A DNA stretch of 64,000 nucleotides from Chitinophagaceae bacterium PMP191F (lineage in GTDB: Bacteria > Bacteroidota > Bacteroidia > Chitinophagales > Chitinophagaceae): the NCBI GenBank assembly GCA_001302245.1, contig LGYU01000018.1, forward strand, positions 1-64,000, written 5' to 3'. The notes beneath the pieces are model-generated. The model searched no databases and was not told the DNA's origin. It saw only the letters and a program-made list of their open reading frames with translations. Positions 1 through 8,491 of this stretch are shown here, one piece after another. The position numbers were made by a program, and so were the translations under genes. Within the stretch, counting starts at the first letter, position 1, and each line of letters begins with the position of its first letter.

Positions 1-63
1 TCCGGCTTCCTGTTTCTTCAATACCGATACAATCTGTGTTTCGCTAAATCTTCCTTTTTTCAT
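1..63 (-). CDS. IS3-family transposase OrfA, N-terminal fragment at window edge
   Basis: Read on the minus strand from the ATG at 63, the first 21 codons encode MKKGRFSETQIVSVLKKQEA followed by G. This is the characteristic start of the small helix-turn-helix OrfA of IS3-family (IS51/IS407-like) elements, which binds the inverted repeats and is joined to the DDE integrase OrfB by frameshifting. Only this end lies in the window; the rest would continue beyond base 1. The element's terminal repeat should lie between about 64 and 100, where the minus strand reads TGACCAAAAGC, but the exact end cannot be fixed without the other end. Confidence 0.8.
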   Translation of the reverse strand, partial: MKKGRFSETQIVSVLKKQEAG

Positions 64-93
64 GTCGTTTCAAAGTTTAAAGTTAACAAGCTT

Positions 94-462
94 TTGGTCA
101 TTAACTCTAACCGATATTGGCTCATGTTAGGGGGAAGCTTACACTCATCTGCCGGAATTATTGGAGGGTTGCAAGCCCTAAACTTGCTGACAGTGATTAT
201 GCTGGCTTTAGCTTTGTCTAATGATCAGGCTAAGATCAATACTTACTTGGTAGTAGGTCTTTTTTTGTTTTTTCAAATTCATACTTATATAAGGTATATT
301 TATAGCGATAAGAATTCGGCAAAGATTATCGAAGAAAAATGGTTAAGTAGGACAGAATTATATAGAGAAAAATTTATTACTATTCAATACGTTTATATTT
401 CCCTGAGCGTTTTGAGTTGTTTTGGCATTGCAATTTATTTGGGAGCTCAAAAGACTATTTAA
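94..462 (+). CDS. Small membrane protein, possibly cut at its 5' end by the IS element
   Basis: Unrecognised protein of up to 122 residues with three likely membrane segments, near residues 25-42, 47-64 and 97-115. The first candidate start is TTG at 94, and an ATG follows at 124. The same frame stays open upstream to base 1, through the transposase fragment, so a true upstream start may have been lost when the IS inserted. Base composition is more AT-rich than most genes here. A strong hairpin with a T-run follows the stop. The function is unknown. Confidence 0.5.
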   Translation: MVINSNRYWLMLGGSLHSSAGIIGGLQALNLLTVIMLALALSNDQAKINTYLVVGLFLFFQIHTYIRYIYSDKNSAKIIEEKWLSRTELYREKFITIQYVYISLSVLSCFGIAIYLGAQKTI

Positions 463-479
463 AAATTACCACTTAACTG

Positions 480-515
480 GCGCGGGTGTTCCTTCTGGGC
501 ACCCGTGCTTTTTTT
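480..515 (+). terminator. Rho-independent terminator after the small membrane protein
   Basis: GCGCGGGTG at 480-488 pairs with CACCCGTGC at 500-508 (one G-U pair), followed by a run of T. It lies 18 bases after the stop codon at 462. It also begins a cluster of GC-rich palindromes. Confidence 0.75.
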
Positions 516-582
516 ATATGCATCCGAAGCTGTCCAACTAGTATGAGCGTTTGTCGGCTCCTCATGTTTTTTATATATCCCC

Positions 583-620
583 AACTAGCGCGAGTCTTGC
601 GAAGCGGACTCGCGCTAGTT
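583..620. repeat. REP-like palindrome, ACTAGCGCGAGTC type
   Basis: A perfect 14-base inverted repeat, AACTAGCGCGAGTC at 583-596 and GACTCGCGCTAGTT at 607-620, encloses the 10-base loop TTGCGAAGCG. There is no T-run, so it is not a simple terminator. A smaller palindrome, CCGGTCTCCGACCGG, follows at 629-643. The form is that of an intergenic REP element. Confidence 0.75.
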
Positions 621-1262
621 ATATACACCCGGTCTCCGACCGGCACGAGCGATGAAACGGGGAGTAGGGATGCTTATAGGAATCATTGTTTTTGTTCTTT
701 CCATGAGTTTATTTGCCGGCCCAATAAATAAAAAACTCGGTTGAGTTGAGTGGCAGCGTCTGTCCTTCGTTTCTACTCTCGTGTCTTTGCGTGGATTATT
801 AATCGGCAATCTTATTATGCAAATACTATTCAGGCGTATAGCAGGCCGTAACACAGTCCGTTTTGATGTTTTCTTCTGCAGTGATTGCATCCCATGTTCC
901 TCCGGTGTAAACCCTATTGATGCCAGGTATTGCCACAATGCTGTTTCAATCTCAATGTTTGAGTGTTCTTTTTCTTTCAGCAGTTGAAAACCCAGTCCTG
1001 TCATCTTGCGATAAAGGCTATGCAACTTCCAGCTATCCGGCAACCGGCGATACACATGCGCTGCAATCTTTGAAGCACAACCCAGCTTGCTGGCATTTTG
1101 CATAGTCTTTCTGAATCGTGCAGACGTTTTTACCCGTTTACCGGAAAGCGTACTTTTAGTGCGTACGCAGTATTTACCACGCCAGTAATAGAACACCAGG
1201 TTTCCATAGGAGCCGGTAAAAGTGATGCTATTGGAATTGTAAGGGATTTGTGCCAAGGGCAT
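615..1262 (-). CDS. Conserved hypothetical protein; C-terminal half may be read-through
   Basis: The first ~115 residues have a coherent coding character, including a segment reading GNLVFYYWRGKYCVRTK and then a basic SGKRVKTSARFRKTMQNA stretch. This resembles a hypothetical protein found in several copies in Chitinophaga-like genomes. The rest, up to residue 215, is low in normal protein character and runs back through the REP cluster, ending with residues encoded by the palindrome at 629-643. Either the gene lost its normal stop or only the N-terminal part is real. The function is unknown. Confidence 0.5.
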   Translation of the reverse strand: MPLAQIPYNSNSITFTGSYGNLVFYYWRGKYCVRTKSTLSGKRVKTSARFRKTMQNASKLGCASKIAAHVYRRLPDSWKLHSLYRKMTGLGFQLLKEKEHSNIEIETALWQYLASIGFTPEEHGMQSLQKKTSKRTVLRPAIRLNSICIIRLPINNPRKDTRVETKDRRCHSTQPSFLFIGPANKLMERTKTMIPISIPTPRFIARAGRRPGVYN

Positions 1263-1264
1263 TG

Positions 1265-1743
1265 TAAGTTTTAAGTTGAATATTGCTACGAATCATGAGC
1301 TTTGAGCCGCGAGTAAAAAAACAGGTATTAGCAATTAGGTTTTAGCTTGTAGCAAAATACATATCGCATCTTAGCGCCTTTGCGTGCTTCTTTCTTTCGG
1401 GCTTTCCGACTTCCGGTTATAAGCTATAGGTTATACCCGGAAGATGGCTACGAGCCGCGAGCTGGGATATAATGTTACCTATAACCATTTAATAATTCAA
1501 CCATCAAGCCATTTAGGCCATTTTCAAAAAAATTATCTCATTCTCAATTTTCAAATTAATTTCCCGCTCTTCCAAACAACATTGCCGTATATGCCAACAA
1601 AGCCGATTATGCCGGAAATGCCGCTTTGGCACCTTACACTTTCTATCTTTAACCCTGCTGCCTGAGCCTTCTTACTACTTTGCTTGCACCTTACAGCATC
1701 TTTCTTCGTATATACAGCGTACTAATTAAGGGTTTAGACTATA
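1265..1743. repeat. Interspersed intergenic repeat, copy R1 (long, forward)
   Basis: About 480 bases collinear with 51064-51396. Shared blocks in the same order include GAGCTTTGAGCCGCGAG (1298-1314 here), a TTAGC-rich block, TTTGCGTGCTTCTTTCTTTC, CTTTCCGACTTCCGGTT, ATTCAACCATCAAGCCATTT, TTCTCAATTTTCAAATTAAT, ATGCCGGAAATGCCGCTTT and AGCGTACTAATTAAGGGTTT. Copies and fragments recur, in both directions, in many other gaps. No convincing protein is encoded; the 73-residue frame inside it translates the repeat. Confidence 0.7.
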
Positions 1744-2124
1744 TAAAAACGCAATGATACTGCTGGGAGATCACAGGAAAGCAGCAAGTGTATGGGAGAA
1801 TGATAGGTAGGAGTGATACAGGGTATAAATAAAGAGTGATAAAACTAAAAGTGTAATATTATCATTTTAATATTTGATGTTGTATGCCACTTTTCCTTGC
1901 AGCTAAAATAGCACTTTTATTATACAGGGAGTTGCCATTAATGCAACCTGGCGCCAGTACCTGGCCAAGCTACTTCCTTTCCCGTGGGTAATATCATAAA
2001 CGGATAGATTGTATTGGTGAGTAAACTACTGTCACTGAATGATAACAGTAAGGAAAACACCATAGACCGGGTGCCATGCCCTCCGGCGGTGAGGGACAGA
2101 AGGGTATGGGTTTAAACAAAGATA
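1744..2124. other. Intergenic DNA without recognised genes
   Basis: AT-rich spacer between repeat copy R1 and the stop of the minus-strand gene at 2125. I see no coherent open frame, tRNA or clear terminator. Confidence 0.5.
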
Positions 2125-3384
2125 TTAATTGCTTTTTTCTTTAAAACGCCGATCCTTCAACCACAACAACCGGGCGGTGATCTGTGGAGAAACATAGAGT
2201 TTGCCTGATGTTTGCTCTATGGTTCCGGTCAACAGGTATTTGTCTTGTCTGATGGCGGATAGGTAAATGTATTCATCCCGCACATAATTGTCGCCTCCTG
2301 CATGTCCTGACCCTGTAGTGCCGTCCACATATCCTGCAAAACGGTTGTTGTTCACTGTGCCCAGTACTACGTCAAAGTAGGTGTTGGCCATTGCCAGCAT
2401 ATCTTCGCGGGTAACGCCATATTTACCGGCATCATACGCCAGCCACATACCTTCACTGTCGTATGCAAAGTGATTGGTGTCTTCCATCCTGGATCCCAGT
2501 GCATAACTGAATTTCCAGCATCTATTACCAGATGCAGCTATATAAGCCGTTACATTTTCTTTAAACCATTTGATGTTCACCATAACCAGTTCATCATATT
2601 TTTTTACCCTTTCCGGAGCATCATTCAGTAATGTATGGCATTGTGATAACCTGATCAACCCATTGGTGAGCATAAACAACTGGTTCCAGGGTGCAGGATC
2701 GCCGGGTTTGTAAGTATTGGGCGCTTCCGGGAAATAGAATTTTTTATTACGGTGTATAAAGTGTGGAAGGATCCAGTTGTCCATTACATAATCTGCCTGT
2801 GTAATGTAAGTAAGTGCTCTCTCTTTGTAAGTAACACCAAATCCTTTTTCATTACCGATAGCCACCTGTTTGTTCCACAGATCTGTGTGCTGCAATATTA
2901 ATTTTGCTGCATACAGCATGTGCGCCAGTACACTGCCCTGTTCAATACCAGCACCGGCAGGTGTTACATCGGGTTGTGATGAAGGCCATACCGGTTCAAT
3001 ATTGCCGGTCCATACAATACGTTGTCCGCCTTGTTCTTTGGTCGCCAGGTCATTTCTGCCGGATAATGCTGCATCGCAGAACAGCAGCATTCTGTCCAGT
3101 ATTTCTATATCGCCGGTTACTTCAAACATCAGTCCGCAGGCTTCGATCATTTTACCTGGATTGCCATATACGTATACGTTACGGTCGGCTGTAGCAGGAG
3201 GCTGCACTTTGGCGATATGACTTTTGAAAGCCATGATCTCAGCAGTGGTGACGGGTCCGGTGAAGTTTTCTACGATCAATCGCGGCCCGGGTGATGGCTT
3301 TTCTGTTTCCTGTACGCGCGTTTCCTGTGCTAGGAGGGGAGTAACGGATGCAATAAACAGCATTGTGAGTATGGGCATTTTCAT
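2125..3384 (-). CDS. Exported protein, probable alpha/alpha-toroid carbohydrate-active enzyme
   Basis: The start at 3384 gives a clean signal peptide (MKMPILTMLFIASVTPLLAQ) and a mature protein of about 400 residues. Upstream in-frame codons would read through a REP palindrome and are unlikely. The mature part is Trp/Tyr-rich and mostly helical, with acidic and aromatic patches such as GNPGKMIEACGLMFEVTG and YDSEGMWLAYDAGKYG. This is the style of (alpha/alpha)n-toroid polysaccharide-degrading proteins, but I cannot assign a family or active site. It is divergent from nothing obvious and followed by no terminator I can identify. Confidence 0.55.
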   Translation of the reverse strand: MKMPILTMLFIASVTPLLAQETRVQETEKPSPGPRLIVENFTGPVTTAEIMAFKSHIAKVQPPATADRNVYVYGNPGKMIEACGLMFEVTGDIEILDRMLLFCDAALSGRNDLATKEQGGQRIVWTGNIEPVWPSSQPDVTPAGAGIEQGSVLAHMLYAAKLILQHTDLWNKQVAIGNEKGFGVTYKERALTYITQADYVMDNWILPHFIHRNKKFYFPEAPNTYKPGDPAPWNQLFMLTNGLIRLSQCHTLLNDAPERVKKYDELVMVNIKWFKENVTAYIAASGNRCWKFSYALGSRMEDTNHFAYDSEGMWLAYDAGKYGVTREDMLAMANTYFDVVLGTVNNNRFAGYVDGTTGSGHAGGDNYVRDEYIYLSAIRQDKYLLTGTIEQTSGKLYVSPQITARLLWLKDRRFKEKSN

Positions 3385-3422
3385 GAAGTATAGCAGTAAT
3401 GAACGTGATATTGAAGGTTGGC

Positions 3423-3445
3423 GGCTGGTGAGACACCAGCCACGG
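3423..3445. repeat. REP-like palindrome, GGCTGGTGAGACACCAGCC type
   Basis: GGCTGGTG AGA CACCAGCC forms an 8-base stem with a 3-base loop, followed by ACGGG. Nearly the same sequence occurs at 4496-4515. It lies in the leader of the exported-protein gene. Confidence 0.7.
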
Positions 3446-3673
3446 GTGGCAATTACTGGTATTTTCATATAGTATAACATCGTTGGCTGTAATATTATCA
3501 ATAATGCTGAAAGCCTGGTAATGGTAAATAAGTATTGTATTATGCAGGATTGGCCTGCCGGCAGGTATTTTTATCAATATCTCTTATTAACGGGAAACCC
3601 GTAGGCGGATATCATAAACCGGGTTGTTCTGCGCAGGAAGCCACTGGTGTTTCTACTAGTGGTATATACAGGC

Positions 3674-4225
3674 TCAGGCTATATGATTGCTTAAAGCGTT
3701 GACTGAAGCCGTATGAAGATAAGCAGTAGGTGTAAGGCCGGTTATCTTTTTGAAGTATTGATTGAAAGACGATTTTGCTTTGAATCCGCAATCTTGTGCT
3801 ATCAGCGATATGTTCACGGGCAGTTCTTTTGCCTGCATATGCTGCATCAGTTCTACAGCCCTGTGTATCCGGCGTTCATTAATATACTGGTAAAACGATT
3901 TGTGTGCATAGCTGTTCAATGTTTCAGATACATGGTATTTACTGTAGCCAATGGCCGCCGACAGCTTATCAAGGCTGATGTCCGGATTGGTATACAACCT
4001 GGTGCTTTCCAGGTGAAGTTCCATTTGTTTCCAGATCTGTTCATGGATGGCCAGTTGCAGCTTACCGGTGGTAGTTGCCTGCACATCAATCATCACCGGT
4101 TTTACCGGTTCCCTGACTGGTGCTGCAACAATTGTTGCAACATGCCTGTTCCGGATGATCAGCATGCATAGGAAAACTATTACCAGCACACCCATAACAA
4201 TACCTGCTTCAATGATATATTTCAT
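3674..4225 (-). CDS. Membrane-anchored AraC-family regulator
   Basis: The protein has one N-terminal membrane segment (about residues 3-22 from the start at 4225), a linker, and a C-terminal AraC/XylS DNA-binding domain. The two helix-turn-helix units are visible around ISLDKLSAAIGYSKYHVSET and ISLIAQDCGFKAKSSFNQYF, with the ITGLTPTAYL ending typical of the family. At about 183 residues it resembles the C-terminal part of multi-pass membrane AraC regulators but keeps only one membrane helix. An alternative ATG lies 24 bases upstream at 4249. The target is unknown; the neighbouring exported genes are candidates. Confidence 0.75.
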   Translation of the reverse strand: MKYIIEAGIVMGVLVIVFLCMLIIRNRHVATIVAAPVREPVKPVMIDVQATTTGKLQLAIHEQIWKQMELHLESTRLYTNPDISLDKLSAAIGYSKYHVSETLNSYAHKSFYQYINERRIHRAVELMQHMQAKELPVNISLIAQDCGFKAKSSFNQYFKKITGLTPTAYLHTASVNALSNHIA

Positions 4226-4495
4226 TAGTAATAAAAATAGTGTTACCATATTAACTGAACATTACGCCGCTGTTATTCGGGTAGCATTTGCTGCTGCTTT
4301 ATTGATGATAACAGTTTCTTAATATGGTATAAGTTGTTGAGTATAAGCAAAAGCAGGTTCGTTTGCATCGGGCAGACAGCAAAAACGTACGGCTTATTGT
4401 AAACGGTCGGATGTTTTAGGTGCAGTTTGCATTTTCACAGAAAATATTACTGATCAACTATCAATATCATTTAGATAAAAAGCATTGCTGATTCC

Positions 4496-4515
4496 GGCTG
4501 GTGAGACTCCAGCCG
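4496..4515. repeat. REP-like palindrome, second copy of the GGCTGGTGAGAC type
   Basis: CGGCTGG TGAGACT CCAGCCG near 4496-4515, just upstream of the phosphatase gene. It shares the GGCTGGTGAGAC core with the copy at 3423. Confidence 0.7.
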
Positions 4516-4559
4516 CGGCACGTCTTAATTCAATAACAATCAATCAACAAAACATTTAT

Positions 4560-5369
4560 ATGAAGCATTTACTGATCTGCCTGGCTGTTATTGCTCCGGC
4601 TATTGCAAATGCCCAGCTGGCCGATAGCAGCAAAAGAGTGGTTAAAATGGAAGGTACTGTCAATTTTCGTGATATTGGTGGTTATGCAACCAAAGACGGA
4701 CATACTGTAAGATGGGGAAAGCTATACCGTTCGGCAGATATCAGCAAGCTGACCGCGCGTGATGTGGAGGTGATGGAAGGAAAGCATATTCATACTGTAA
4801 TTGATTTCAGGGGTGTGAAAGAAGCGGAGGCTGCACCGGATAAATTACCTGTTCAGACAGATTATATGCTTTGTCCTGCCGGCAGCGATAGCTTGCCCGA
4901 TACCAGGCAAATGATCGCTTCTATAAAAGAAGGGAACTTTCTGCTGAAGTTTTACAGCAGTACGCAGTATTTTGGCCCACGTTACAAACCATTCTTTCAA
5001 AAGCTGCTTGTGCTTCCCGATGATCAGTCGCTGATGTATCATTGCACCGGTGGACGCGACAGAACCGGCATGGCAACAGCGCTGTTGCTTTATGTGCTGG
5101 GTGTGCCACAGTCAACTATTGAAGCAGATTTTGTTGCTTCCAACGTATATCTTGAACCTATAAACAACCGTATGTTCCAGGGATTGGCACAGGGAAGCGG
5201 TATGGACATCAATGATGTTAAAAAGGCCTTTGAGCTGAAACCTGAACTGTTGCATACAATGTTCAGTTCCATTACAGAGAAATATGGGTCGGTAGAAAGC
5301 TTTTTTCAGACAGAGTTGGGTGTAGGACCTGCAGAGATACAGCAATTGAAAAAGAAATACCTGCTGTAG
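4560..5369 (+). CDS. Exported tyrosine/dual-specificity protein phosphatase
   Basis: The protein has 269 residues. The start at 4560 (MKHLLICLAVIAPAIANAQ) gives a signal peptide; the longer open frame reads through the REP element and is rejected. The domain begins with NFRDIGGY, followed by RSADISKLTARDV. The CX5R catalytic loop is HCTGGRDRTGMATALLL (nucleophilic Cys with Arg six residues on). This is the layout of the bacterial Tyr phosphatase family that includes lipid- and protein-acting periplasmic enzymes. The substrate is unknown. The gene is followed closely by a convergent pseudogene. Confidence 0.85.
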   Translation: MKHLLICLAVIAPAIANAQLADSSKRVVKMEGTVNFRDIGGYATKDGHTVRWGKLYRSADISKLTARDVEVMEGKHIHTVIDFRGVKEAEAAPDKLPVQTDYMLCPAGSDSLPDTRQMIASIKEGNFLLKFYSSTQYFGPRYKPFFQKLLVLPDDQSLMYHCTGGRDRTGMATALLLYVLGVPQSTIEADFVASNVYLEPINNRMFQGLAQGSGMDINDVKKAFELKPELLHTMFSSITEKYGSVESFFQTELGVGPAEIQQLKKKYLL

Positions 5370-5379
5370 TTTTATCATT

Positions 5380-5688
5380 CTATTGGCCATACATCCTGCG
5401 TTGGTCATCTGCTGATAATCGAAGAAATCCAGTTGCGTTATTAAATAAAATGTTTCGTTTTTGTTGTTCTGTAAGAAACGGTGCGTCATTAATGACTTTA
5501 ATGCCGATGCCAATAGCATCCGGCCAGATCATATAGTCTGAATGGGGGATAAGTGCTTCTTCCAGACTGAACGGACTGTGGGCGAAGGTTTTGTTAAAGC
5601 TGAGTAAGGCGGCAACGGGCAACCAATACTTTACTGGCATGGTAATATGTAGTTGTTTAATATTGATCCAAAGAAGCCGGGATTCCAT
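5380..5688 (-). pseudogene. C-terminal remnant of an amidohydrolase
   Basis: The last ~55 residues match the end of amidohydrolase-2 (TIM-barrel metal hydrolase) proteins: HSDYMIWPDAIG, then LTEQQKRNILFNNATGFLRL, the usual C-terminal helix. The upstream part is short and lacks the metal-binding HxH region and the remaining barrel. I read it as a 3' fragment of a lost gene. The start codon drawn here is arbitrary. Confidence 0.6.
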
Positions 5689-5906
5689 AAAGTATTTTAC
5701 AATGCGGGTGCTTTTTACACGTGAATACTTGTAATAAGATGTACAGCTATGAGAATGCTGATAGGGCGGGCGGGGATTAATGACACTTAAAAAAAATCAT
5801 GTAACATTCATCTACAAAAACAGCTATTTGTAGGTTAAACTGCCTTTCGGGCATTCTTCTTTGAGCAGTAATCATTCGTAGATTATTCTTGTATGAAATA
5901 TACTGC

Positions 5907-6446
5907 ATGCACAAAACTATTGTCAATCCGCTGATTAAAGACGAGGTCACTTTTAAGCAGACTGCTGTTGCTACAAACGGACGTATTACTTCTTTAATTG
6001 TTACACTTATGCCCGGTGGAGGTACGCCAATGCATTATCATCGTCGTTTTACAGAAACTTTTATCGTTGTAGAGGGCGAATTAATGATAATATTAAAAAA
6101 TAAAACGATCAGGTTGCTGGAAGGGCAGGAGTTTACCGTAGAAAAAAACGTAGCACACCGTTTTGAGAACCAGTCAGATAAAGCTGCCGTTTTTTCTACA
6201 GTTATTCTACCCGGATCAACCGGTTTCGAAAATGCACTATGTATCTTGTATGGCCTGGCCCGCGATAAACGGACTAACAACAAAGGTATACCATTAAATA
6301 TGCTGGAACTGGCAGCTGTATCTGACATGAGCGATATGCACCAGGCCGGTGCAGCGGCAATACTATCCCCAGTAGTAAAAATATTTGCTGTTATTGCACG
6401 GTTGACGAACGTTCGTAAAAGGCTTATAATAAAATATTGTTCCTGA
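5907..6446 (+). CDS. Cupin-domain protein
   Basis: Small single-domain beta-barrel of about 179 residues. The cupin motif 1 is visible as MHYHRRFTETFIVVEGEL (two His and a Glu), and motif 2 as VAHRFENQSD. The ATG at 5907 is preferred over the TTG at 5889. The C-terminal ~50 residues add a hydrophobic helix (ILSPVVKIFAVIARL) and a basic tail. Such proteins often act as small-molecule sensors or epimerase/dioxygenase-like enzymes; no substrate can be inferred. It is followed by a terminator. Confidence 0.75.
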   Translation: MHKTIVNPLIKDEVTFKQTAVATNGRITSLIVTLMPGGGTPMHYHRRFTETFIVVEGELMIILKNKTIRLLEGQEFTVEKNVAHRFENQSDKAAVFSTVILPGSTGFENALCILYGLARDKRTNNKGIPLNMLELAAVSDMSDMHQAGAAAILSPVVKIFAVIARLTNVRKRLIIKYCS

Positions 6447-6458
6447 CCATAACGATAC

Positions 6459-6484
6459 AAAGCCAGGTTTGCCTGGTTTTTTTA
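6459..6484 (+). terminator. Rho-independent terminator after the cupin gene
   Basis: AAAGCCAGG, loop TTTG, CCTGG, then seven T. It lies 14 bases after the cupin stop codon and is convergent with the response regulator gene. Confidence 0.75.
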
Positions 6485-6512
6485 GCAGGCAGGTAATTTA
6501 AAAGATGTTTGT

Positions 6513-7259
6513 TTATTCAGACTCATGCGAGATATCGCTTTCGGGGTTGAATTTCTGTGCGCAGGAAACTTTATAGTTGCGGCCAATCGGTATTTTATTC
6601 CCGGCTATCAATACATGGTTTGGGTGATAGGCCTCCACACGGTTTACAGGAATGATAAAAGAGCGGTGGATACGCATAAATTCATCTGTTGGCAGTAGTT
6701 TTTCTGTTACACTGATCTTTTGTTTGGTGTGATAGCTTTCCTTTTTCGTAATTACCTTTATGTAATCTTTGAAACTCTCAATCCATAAAATGTCCTTTGT
6801 ATTTATTTTTATAACGCGTCTTTCTATGCGTAAGTATAAAAATTGATCTGCTGGCACCTTTACAGGAAGCGCAGGTGTTATTGTTTCTTGTTTTTTATTG
6901 CCTTGCACAAAATGCATCACTTTGTCAATGGCTTGCAGAAAACGTTTGAGTGAAACAGGTTTAAGCAAATAGTCTATTGCGTTAAGGTCAAACCCATCTA
7001 CAGCATATTCCTGGTATGCTGTTGTAAATACGATCATGGGTGGGCGTTTCAGGCTCCTTACAAGATCTGTTCCTGAAAGTCCCGGCATTTTTATATCAAC
7101 AAACAGCAGGTCGATTGTATTGTTTTGCAATGCCTGGAAAGCTTTGATAGCATTGTTGCAGGTTGCTACAATTTCAAGATCAGGGATATGTGCCGCATGC
7201 TTTTGTAAGATATTTATGGCATGTGGTTCGTCGTCAACTATCAACGTTCTTATGGCCAT
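6513..7259 (-). CDS. LytTR-type response regulator (system 1)
   Basis: N-terminal CheY-like receiver: the acidic pocket is in LIVDDEPHAINIL, the phosphoacceptor Asp is in DLLFVDIKMPGLSG, and TTAYQEYAVDGF and the DYLLKPVSLKRF lysine follow. The C-terminal LytTR DNA-binding domain starts near residue 140 (IKINTKDILWIESFKDYIKV, and MRIHRSFIIPVNRVEAYH). It is 248 residues, normal for the family. The gene overlaps the 3' end of the upstream kinase gene by 26 bases, so the two are co-translated. Targets are not visible here. Confidence 0.92.
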   Translation of the reverse strand: MAIRTLIVDDEPHAINILQKHAAHIPDLEIVATCNNAIKAFQALQNNTIDLLFVDIKMPGLSGTDLVRSLKRPPMIVFTTAYQEYAVDGFDLNAIDYLLKPVSLKRFLQAIDKVMHFVQGNKKQETITPALPVKVPADQFLYLRIERRVIKINTKDILWIESFKDYIKVITKKESYHTKQKISVTEKLLPTDEFMRIHRSFIIPVNRVEAYHPNHVLIAGNKIPIGRNYKVSCAQKFNPESDISHESE

Positions 7260-8346
7260 ATTGAATTTGATTAACCGGGTACAATTTAACAGTTAATTCA
7301 AGAATAAAACAATCTTCTTCATCGTACCAATTAAGTGTATGTTCATCAGGATATAGCAGGTTTAAACGATGCTGCACATTTGATAAGCCTATTTTTTCTC
7401 TCTGTCCTGTATTGCCGGTCATTGCGTTCTCCGGTTTACTATTACTGATCTTAAAAAGCAAGGTTTCATTTTGCACTTTCAGCTCAATATTTATCCATGG
7501 ACTGTCGACCGTTTCTCCTACACCATGTTTAAATGCATTCTCCACCAGCGGGAGTAATAATAAAGGTACAATTTCCCAATCTTTTATATTGTCATCAATA
7601 TTCAGGTTGAGGTCTAAACGTTCTTCATATCGTAATTTTTCAAGGGAAATATAGTACTGTAACACTTCCATGTCGCGTTGAAGAAGCACACGGTCCGCGG
7701 CACATTCATAGATAACATAGCGGAGAATGTTAGATAATCCTAAAATAACTTCGGGTGTATCGGGCGAATTATTCAATGACAGTGCATACAGGTTATTCAA
7801 TGAGTTGAAAAGAAAATGCGGGTGCAATTGGCCTTTCAATGCATTTAACTCTGCCTGCAAAACAGTGTTCTTGCGTTCATGCCACAATGCAAACAGCTTT
7901 AATGTGATCCCTATCCATACAATGACATTGCTTCTTTCAATGGCGTTTACAAAATCTCCTTTATACTGCAATTGTACCCACCAGCTTTTGGAAATGCTGC
8001 CCCATACAAACGACGGGTCCCGCTGTTTGTAATAGGTGAATATATGAGGGTTAGCAAAAAAGATCTCTATTAGCCTGTACAGAATGGCAATAAAAAACAT
8101 GGTCAGCAATGTGAAGATGATCGCCTTCACGTATTGGCCTTTGAAGAAGCGTGGTAACACCCAGAAAGTGATAATGTAATAATAGCAGATGTGTACCGGT
8201 AGTAATGTGAGGATAGTTACTGCACCAAGGGTGAAACTATTATAGGAAGTGCCGTAAATATATGTTAACAGGCCAAATGCAAATATCCAGAAAAGGATAT
8301 GCGAGAGTAAACGGCTATGCTTTTTATAAAGCCCTGGGGTGTTCAT
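7234..8346 (-). CDS. LytS-like (His_kinase family) sensor kinase (system 1)
   Basis: Four N-terminal membrane segments fill roughly residues 12-150, with no extracellular sensor domain of size. The His_kinase dimerisation motif is ALKGQLHPHFLFNSLNNLYAL, with the phosphorylated His in HPHF. The ATPase part holds LLLPLVENAFKHG and a KIGLSNVQHRLNLLY G-box region. It is 370 residues, usual for Bacteroidota. It pairs with the overlapping LytTR regulator. The signal is unknown. Confidence 0.92.
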   Translation of the reverse strand: MNTPGLYKKHSRLLSHILFWIFAFGLLTYIYGTSYNSFTLGAVTILTLLPVHICYYYIITFWVLPRFFKGQYVKAIIFTLLTMFFIAILYRLIEIFFANPHIFTYYKQRDPSFVWGSISKSWWVQLQYKGDFVNAIERSNVIVWIGITLKLFALWHERKNTVLQAELNALKGQLHPHFLFNSLNNLYALSLNNSPDTPEVILGLSNILRYVIYECAADRVLLQRDMEVLQYYISLEKLRYEERLDLNLNIDDNIKDWEIVPLLLLPLVENAFKHGVGETVDSPWINIELKVQNETLLFKISNSKPENAMTGNTGQREKIGLSNVQHRLNLLYPDEHTLNWYDEEDCFILELTVKLYPVNQIQYGHKNVDS

Positions 8347-8411
8347 GCTGCAAACTTAATTCTTCCCTGCTACTGTTGTAATAGGAGTGTAAATATCGTC
8401 TGGCAGATTTG

Positions 8412-8464
8412 TAAAAAGCCCGTTCATCGACAGAAGGCTGTTTTTGTCGATGAACGGGCTTTTG
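8412..8464 (-). terminator. Long perfect hairpin terminator of the lipoprotein gene
   Basis: AAAAGCCCGTTCATCGACA pairs with TGTCGATGAACGGGCTTTT across an 11-12-base loop. The arms are perfect over about 19 bases and have A/T runs at both ends. The hairpin lies just after the stop of the minus-strand gene at 8492 and could work in both directions. Confidence 0.85.
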
Positions 8465-8491
8465 TATGTGCTGTATCTGATCGGGCTGTTT

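Noticed and set aside
486-731. 81-residue frame through the REP cluster
   Set aside because: It is the translation of REP palindromes (ARVLRSGLALV), a common false gene.
1444-1665. 73-residue frame in repeat R1
   Set aside because: It translates repeat DNA; the same frame is not kept in R10.
2125-3501. Start of the exported protein at 3501
   Set aside because: The extra 39 residues include the REP palindrome peptide and no signal peptide; the start at 3384 gives one.
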